The translations under genes and the position numbers were made by a program. Shown here piece after piece: positions 60,401-64,000 of a stretch of DNA of 64,000 bases (positions are counted from its first letter, which is position 1; every line of letters begins with the position of its first letter). This stretch comes from Ambrosia x helenae (Eukaryota > Streptophyta > Magnoliopsida > Asterales > Asteraceae), in the NCBI GenBank assembly GCA_030844895.1, contig CM061223.1:107429186-107493185 (forward strand), read 5' to 3'. The notes below the pieces were generated by a model. The model made no database searches. It was not told where the DNA came from and saw only the letters and a program-made list of their open reading frames with translations.

Positions 60401-62057
60401 AAGACATGAGTTTGAGTCCTTTGGAGGCTTTCTCACCATAGATTTGTAAAGTGTCACCGCTGGGAAGCGGTATACGGATAAATTTTTCGAAGCAAACAAC
60501 TTCGGCACGATGTTTTGCAAGCCAATCCATGCCTACTATGATGTCAAAACTTCCCAATTGCATAGGATTTAGATCTATGGAGAAATCATGGTCATTAAGA
60601 CTTAAGGTGCAGTTTTTGATAATGAAATCAATAGAGATGGGTTCACCATTTGCGACTTCAACGGTGAATGGTTCCGATAATTTAGATCGTGCACAAGCAA
60701 GTAAGGGTTCAAATTCTAGAGACACAAAACTCTTATCCGCACCAGTATCAAAGAGTATAGAAGCGTAAGATCCATTAACAAGGAACGTACCGTTCACAAC
60801 ATCATTTTCAGTTTGAGCTTGGGCCGCATTGAGGTTGAAAGCGCGACCCCTTGGTGGTTGATTTTGAGCCGGAGCTTGAACTTGAGCTTGGTTGTTGCGG
60901 GTACATTGAGGAGCAAAATGGCTAGGATCACCACACTTAAAACATGCACGACCATTGCCAATGGCTAGAGGAGGTTGGTTAGCGACTCGGGGTTGGTTGA
61001 CAACTTGAGGTTGGTTGTTTTGGGTTCTAGGGCCGGTTTTGCAAGTTTGGACAAGGTGCCCATAGCGGTTACAATTGGTACAGAAACGGCAAGTAGAGGT
61101 TGGTGGGTGATGAAAATGGCACGTGTTACATTTTGGGAAAGAGCCGGTGTAGGGTTTCTTGGCAGGCACTTGGTTAAGAGGGGTTGGAGCTTGAGCTTCG
61201 GTGGATGGAATGGTAACGGCATAGTTTTGGGTTCGGGACTTGCGTTTGCGGTTATTACTATGGGTTGATGGGGTTTTGGATTCCTTTGGTTTGTCAGTGG
61301 GAATGGTGGTGGTTTGATTGACGGTTTTGGTGGTGTTTGGGATAGTTAAGGTTCCATCTTTCACTTGGTTATCCGAGATTTTGGAAGCTAAACGAATGGC
61401 TTTTTCTAGGGTGGTGGGTTCGGCTCCTTCAACGATATCACGAACACTCGTTGGGAGGCCTTTGAGATACTTAGCTATGATTCTCTTAGTGGTGTTGAAT
61501 TGGTGAGGTACAAGGACAAGGAGTTGCTTGAAACGATTGGTATAGGTTAGGTTATCACCACTGTTTTGCTTGAGTTTCCAAAACTCATCTTCGAGTCGCT
61601 CAATCTCTTGTGCGGGGCAGAACTCCTCAATCATGAGTTGTTTGAGTTCCTCCCATGGCAGAGCTAAAGCGGTTTCATTTCCACGGGTGGCTCTCTCGCT
61701 TTTCCACCACTCGAGTGCTCTTGATTTGAAGACACTAGTGGCGTGACGAGTGCGGAGATTCTCAGGGCATTCGCTATTGATGAAGATTAGCTCGATGTGG
61801 TCGAACCATTCGAGCATAGCGGTAGCACCATCGTTTCCCGTGAAAGAGTCGGGTCGATGTAGGTTAAATTGCTTAAAGGTGAAGGAGGTAGTTTTGGAGG
61901 ATTCGGCTCTTGAGTCAACTGAACCATGTGGGCTTGCGGAGGCTTGGATTTTGCTAACTACCTCGGGTATGACCTTGGCCATTTGCTTGGCCATGAAAGA
62001 GAGCATTTTCTTGTTGGTGCTTTGTTTTGAGCTTCTTCGGTTGGACATGGAAGACAT
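57465..62057 (-). CDS. Ty3/Gypsy Gag-Pol polyprotein, 1530 residues, uninterrupted
   Basis: A single frame from ATG 62057 to TGA at 57465 encodes all retrotransposition functions. In order: Gag (about 60-240), two zinc knuckles (CTNCNRYGHLVQTC and CFKCGDPSHFAPQC near 335-390), aspartic protease with ILFDTGAD (near 437), reverse transcriptase with FIDD (near 770), RNase H with YCDASNQG (near 917), integrase with an H-H-C-C region and D-D-E core (ending near 1330), then GPY/F and a chromodomain-like tail with FTWEHEEQMKKKYP. Length and order fit plant chromoviruses. No stop or frameshift is present, unlike the Ty3 element at 11655. The start follows a 1.07-kb leader. Confidence 0.95.
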   Translation of the reverse strand: MSSMSNRRSSKQSTNKKMLSFMAKQMAKVIPEVVSKIQASASPHGSVDSRAESSKTTSFTFKQFNLHRPDSFTGNDGATAMLEWFDHIELIFINSECPENLRTRHATSVFKSRALEWWKSERATRGNETALALPWEELKQLMIEEFCPAQEIERLEDEFWKLKQNSGDNLTYTNRFKQLLVLVPHQFNTTKRIIAKYLKGLPTSVRDIVEGAEPTTLEKAIRLASKISDNQVKDGTLTIPNTTKTVNQTTTIPTDKPKESKTPSTHSNNRKRKSRTQNYAVTIPSTEAQAPTPLNQVPAKKPYTGSFPKCNTCHFHHPPTSTCRFCTNCNRYGHLVQTCKTGPRTQNNQPQVVNQPRVANQPPLAIGNGRACFKCGDPSHFAPQCTRNNQAQVQAPAQNQPPRGRAFNLNAAQAQTENDVVNGTFLVNGSYASILFDTGADKSFVSLEFEPLLACARSKLSEPFTVEVANGEPISIDFIIKNCTLSLNDHDFSIDLNPMQLGSFDIIVGMDWLAKHRAEVVCFEKFIRIPLPSGDTLQIYGEKASKGLKLMSCTKARKYLRKEYVAFLAHVVTTKDKEKGIKDIPVVCDFPEVFPEDLPGLPPARSVELRIDLIPGATPVAKAPYRLAPSEMQELASQLQELLEKGFIRPSTSPWGAPVLFVKKKDGSFRMCIDYRELNKLTIKNRYPLPRIDDLFDQLQGATCFSKIDLRSGYHQLQIHEEDIPKTAFRTRYGHYEFMVMPFGLTNAPAVFMDLMNRVCKPYLDRFVIVFIDDILIYSKSEDDHKRHLRLILELLRAERLYAKFSKCEFWLKEVQFLGHIVNDRGIHVDPAKIEAVKNWIAPKSPTEVRSFLGLAGYYRRFISNFSKIATPLTALTQKSQPFIWGPKQEEAFETLKSMLCDAPVLALPEGNDDFVVYCDASNQGLGCVLMQRGKVIAYASRQLKIHEKNYTTHDLELGAVVFALKIWRHYLYGTKCVVFTDHKSLQHIFNQKDLNIRQRRWVELLNDYDCEIRYHPGKANVVADALSRKSHAVLCNIREIDRLRSSQFQNDLFNRIRDAQHTSVNENTLYEEMSCGAELHLESKANGILYYLDRIWVPSRNNLRTLIMNEAHKSRYSIHPGADKMYQDLRRNYWWPGMKKDIALFVSKCLTCSKVKAEHQRPSGLLEQPEVPMWKWESIAMDFITKLPRTSSGHDSIWVIIDRLTKSAHFLPIREDYKVEKLAHIYTKEIICRHGIPLDIISDRDGRFTSRLWETFQAAMGTQLNLSTAFHPQSDGQTERTIQTLEDMLRSCVIDFGGNWDAHLPLVEFSYNNSYHTSLQMAPFEALYGRKCRSPICWHEIGEAQITGPEIIQETTNKIIQIRDNLLAARSRQKSYVDKRRKPLEFNVGDQVLLKVSPWKGVVRFGKKGKLAPRYVGPFKIIERIGKVAYKLELPQELNNVHPTFHVSNLKKCLAEGNIHIPLDDVRIDESMHFVEKPVEIMDREVKQLKRKRIPLVKVRWESKNGPEFTWEHEEQMKKKYPHLFSQAT

Positions 62058-63128
62058 CTAAAGGATAAACAAAAGGTTTATGAGCTTTGATCAATGGTTT
62101 ATTTGTATAAAGATTGCATTTTGTCTTTGTTTTTAGAAATAAATTAAGCATAACAAGCACATAGTGTCAAATAGTTCAAGTAGCATGTAGTTCCACATTG
62201 TTTATAAAGCATAACATATAAGTATAAGCAAGTATAGTGCATTTAGACAATATAAAGGAGCTCTGATTAGTGTTGGTTTGCGATTATTAGTATTGTTTGG
62301 AGATTGCTAGAGTACTAGAGATGCGAGTCTTGAGAGCCTTTGCGAGTAGTGAAAAAAAAATCGAATATATGTAGTGAAAACATAGCATGAAAACATCATT
62401 GAAAATAATATTAACATAAAATGAGGGGCTTGTTTTAAGCAAGCCATTGGAGTGTTCCGGAACGGAACTTAGACTAACCAAAGTGGTTCGAATTTACCTT
62501 TGAGTTTGAAAACATGCTTTGGCCTAATAGGTGGAAATACTCTCGCCGACTTGCGGTTAACGGTATTCACCCTTCCAGTTACTACATGTTTCTTGTCATT
62601 AGTAAATTTGAGACTTTGGCGAGATTTAAAAAAAATATCAAGGATTGAAACTAGTCGCTAAGTTGTGGATTTCACTCCTATCTTAGCGAGGTCGTTTCTT
62701 TGAGTGTGGTTTGTACACTTTGTCCAATGTAGTAAGAAAATTAATTCTAACTTTCAATTGGTAAGTGTCCACTAGAACGAGAATTGTGAAATTTCCACCA
62801 AGGTGAGGATATCACTCCTATCTTGGTGTAGTTTCAAAAACATAAAGAATTTACGCGGATTGAAAGTTATCACCAAAGTGAGGGTTTCACGCCTATTTTG
62901 GTGATTTCCTTTCGTTTGTGTTATACGAGCGTCTTCGAGTGTAGAGTAATCCACAAATAGGAAGGGAAATTTTTTTTTTAAGTCCAAAAGAATGGAGTAG
63001 AAGCAAGATAAGGAGAACAAGTATTTTAAGCATGATAAAACGAATGGTCAAAAGGGTTCTTAACTATAGTCTAGGTCAAACATGGCAATTTTTCCTAATT
63101 CCCTATAGTCATGGCTCTGATACCAATC
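62058..63128 (-). other. 5' leader of the large Ty3 element
   Basis: About 1.07 kb lies between the primer site (63113-63125) and gag. It contains three related stretches with ggatttcactcctatcttggcga-like phrases (62660-62900), a diverged internal repeat. No separate gene is supported. Confidence 0.7.
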
Positions 63129-64000
63129 TGTCACACCCCAACCGATGGCGGAAACATCGAGGTGAGACTTGTGATAGATTGTTCAAAGACTTCATGACAC
63201 TAGAATTCGTGACAATATGATTTAAAGATAAAATTTCATTCATAGCATAATCATCGTCTAAAAAGATAACATAATACAAATTGTTTTCATGAAAAGAGAA
63301 ATACGACATCAAAATATAGAACTTAAACTAGCGTGAGTTTCTAGTCCAATCCTAAGTAGATTTCTTGAATATCTTGCATCAAACATTTCCTGCAACATGT
63401 ATAAAATATCCGTCAACACATAAAGCATTGGTGAGCATACTAGTTTTAGTTTACATACATAGTATTTTAGAATGGTTTACTCAAGTCTCATACTATAGCA
63501 TTGCACATACCTATCATACAAAAGACATAACTCAAACCCGCGAGTACCACAACGTATACCTAACATATTCATGTTAGGCCGTTTAAATCTTAACAATGAC
63601 CCATAAAGGGGGCGGTGTGCTAGTCCTATAGCGCTATACATGTTAAGTGGGCTAATAATAGTTAATGATTTATGTCTAAGTATCTAAGAATCATAAGCAT
63701 GGCAAGTAGCATATAAGTATGTTTAATAGATTGAGCATGTGTGTTTATGAAAGCATTAGTGTGTTTTGCATATGATACATGTTTACACCCCAAAAGTGAT
63801 AAAGAGTAAAAAGGGGACAAGTATGAACTCACCTTTGGGTGCGTTTTAGCAAGGTTCCAAAAGAATGAGTCTTGGGGGATTAGTTCCTTAGCCTTGGTTA
63901 ACTAGAATTAGAAAAATAAAGAGTCTTAGGTTTGAGTTTAGATTATAGATTCACGAGAGTCATGCAAGCCTTTTAGGCGAACCAAAACACAAACCACCAT
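63129..64000 (-). repeat. 5' LTR of the large Ty3 element (cut by window edge)
   Basis: The sequence matches 55403-56274 almost base for base and starts tgtcacacc on the plus strand next to the primer site. About 1.15 kb should continue beyond the window. Confidence 0.93.

Larger units (their letters stand above)
55403..64000 (-). mobile_element. Large Ty3/Gypsy chromovirus with 2.0-kb LTRs, apparently intact
   Basis: On the minus strand the 5' LTR starts beyond the right edge and ends at 63129. A TGGTATCAGAGCC primer site (63125-63113), a leader, one uninterrupted gag-pol frame (62057-57465), a polypurine tract (about 57440-57427) and the 3' LTR (57426-55403) follow. Long LTRs, the DTGAD protease motif and a C-terminal chromodomain-like region suggest the Tekay/Del group. 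The left flank is gctgc; the matching duplication would be outside the window. Confidence 0.93.

Overview
The window looks like a repeat-rich, AT-rich stretch of a dicot plant nuclear genome. A broken set of ordinary plant housekeeping genes is embedded in layered transposable elements. The repeat families and gene models look asterid-like (Asteraceae would fit), but I cannot fix the species from sequence alone.

Four host loci can be read. (1) The last three exons of a Notchless-like WD40 ribosome-assembly gene (+, 1827-2867), cut on its upstream side by an antisense Copia element. (2) A complete two-exon psaF gene for photosystem I subunit III (-, 7114-5346). (3) A nine-exon OSCA/CSC1-like mechanosensitive channel gene closest to the At3g54510 type (+, 16898-24325). 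It carries many intron insertions, an antisense Ty3 element 61 bp before its ATG, an apparent loss of part of the cytosolic loop and a late frameshift. (4) A four-exon RNA polymerase subunit gene closest to NRPE5, the Pol V RPB5-like subunit (+, 42984-45539).

Layout: 1-1786 Copia 5' end (-); 1827-2867 Notchless 3' end with a SINE; 4050-4500 decayed LINE; 5346-7114 psaF; 8151-9844 Mutator-like element; 10628-11405 5'-truncated LINE; 11655-16836 Ty3 element with two identical-looking 193-bp LTRs; 16898-24325 OSCA gene with hAT-like and other MITEs; 24751-25459 hAT MITE; 26334-27453 solo LTR; 28896-32400 palindromic Ulp1-like segment with a 241-bp repeat array; 32634-37584 chain of TIR elements separated by (TA)n tracts, one carrying FAR1-like exons; 38065-39390 Helitron 3' end with a PIF1-like helicase fragment; 40492-42248 two convergent Ulp1-like pseudo-proteases; 42984-45539 NRPE5-like gene; 46869-53709 cluster of non-autonomous Helitrons with a solo LTR and a GGT-rich element; 55403-64000 a large Ty3 element with 2.0-kb LTRs and an uninterrupted 1530-residue polyprotein.

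The host genes do not form a functional unit. The common theme is insertion: at least nine elements can be delimited exactly by matching target-site duplications read from the sequence. Single-base homopolymer length changes break several otherwise good reading frames, so part of the apparent decay may be assembly error. I found no CRISPR array, rRNA, tRNA gene, operon or unequivocally novel system. The least explained structures are the (TA)n-bounded chain of TIR elements with internal short-motif arrays, the Ulp1 palindrome, and the 137-bp hairpin-bearing array next to an OSCA splice site.
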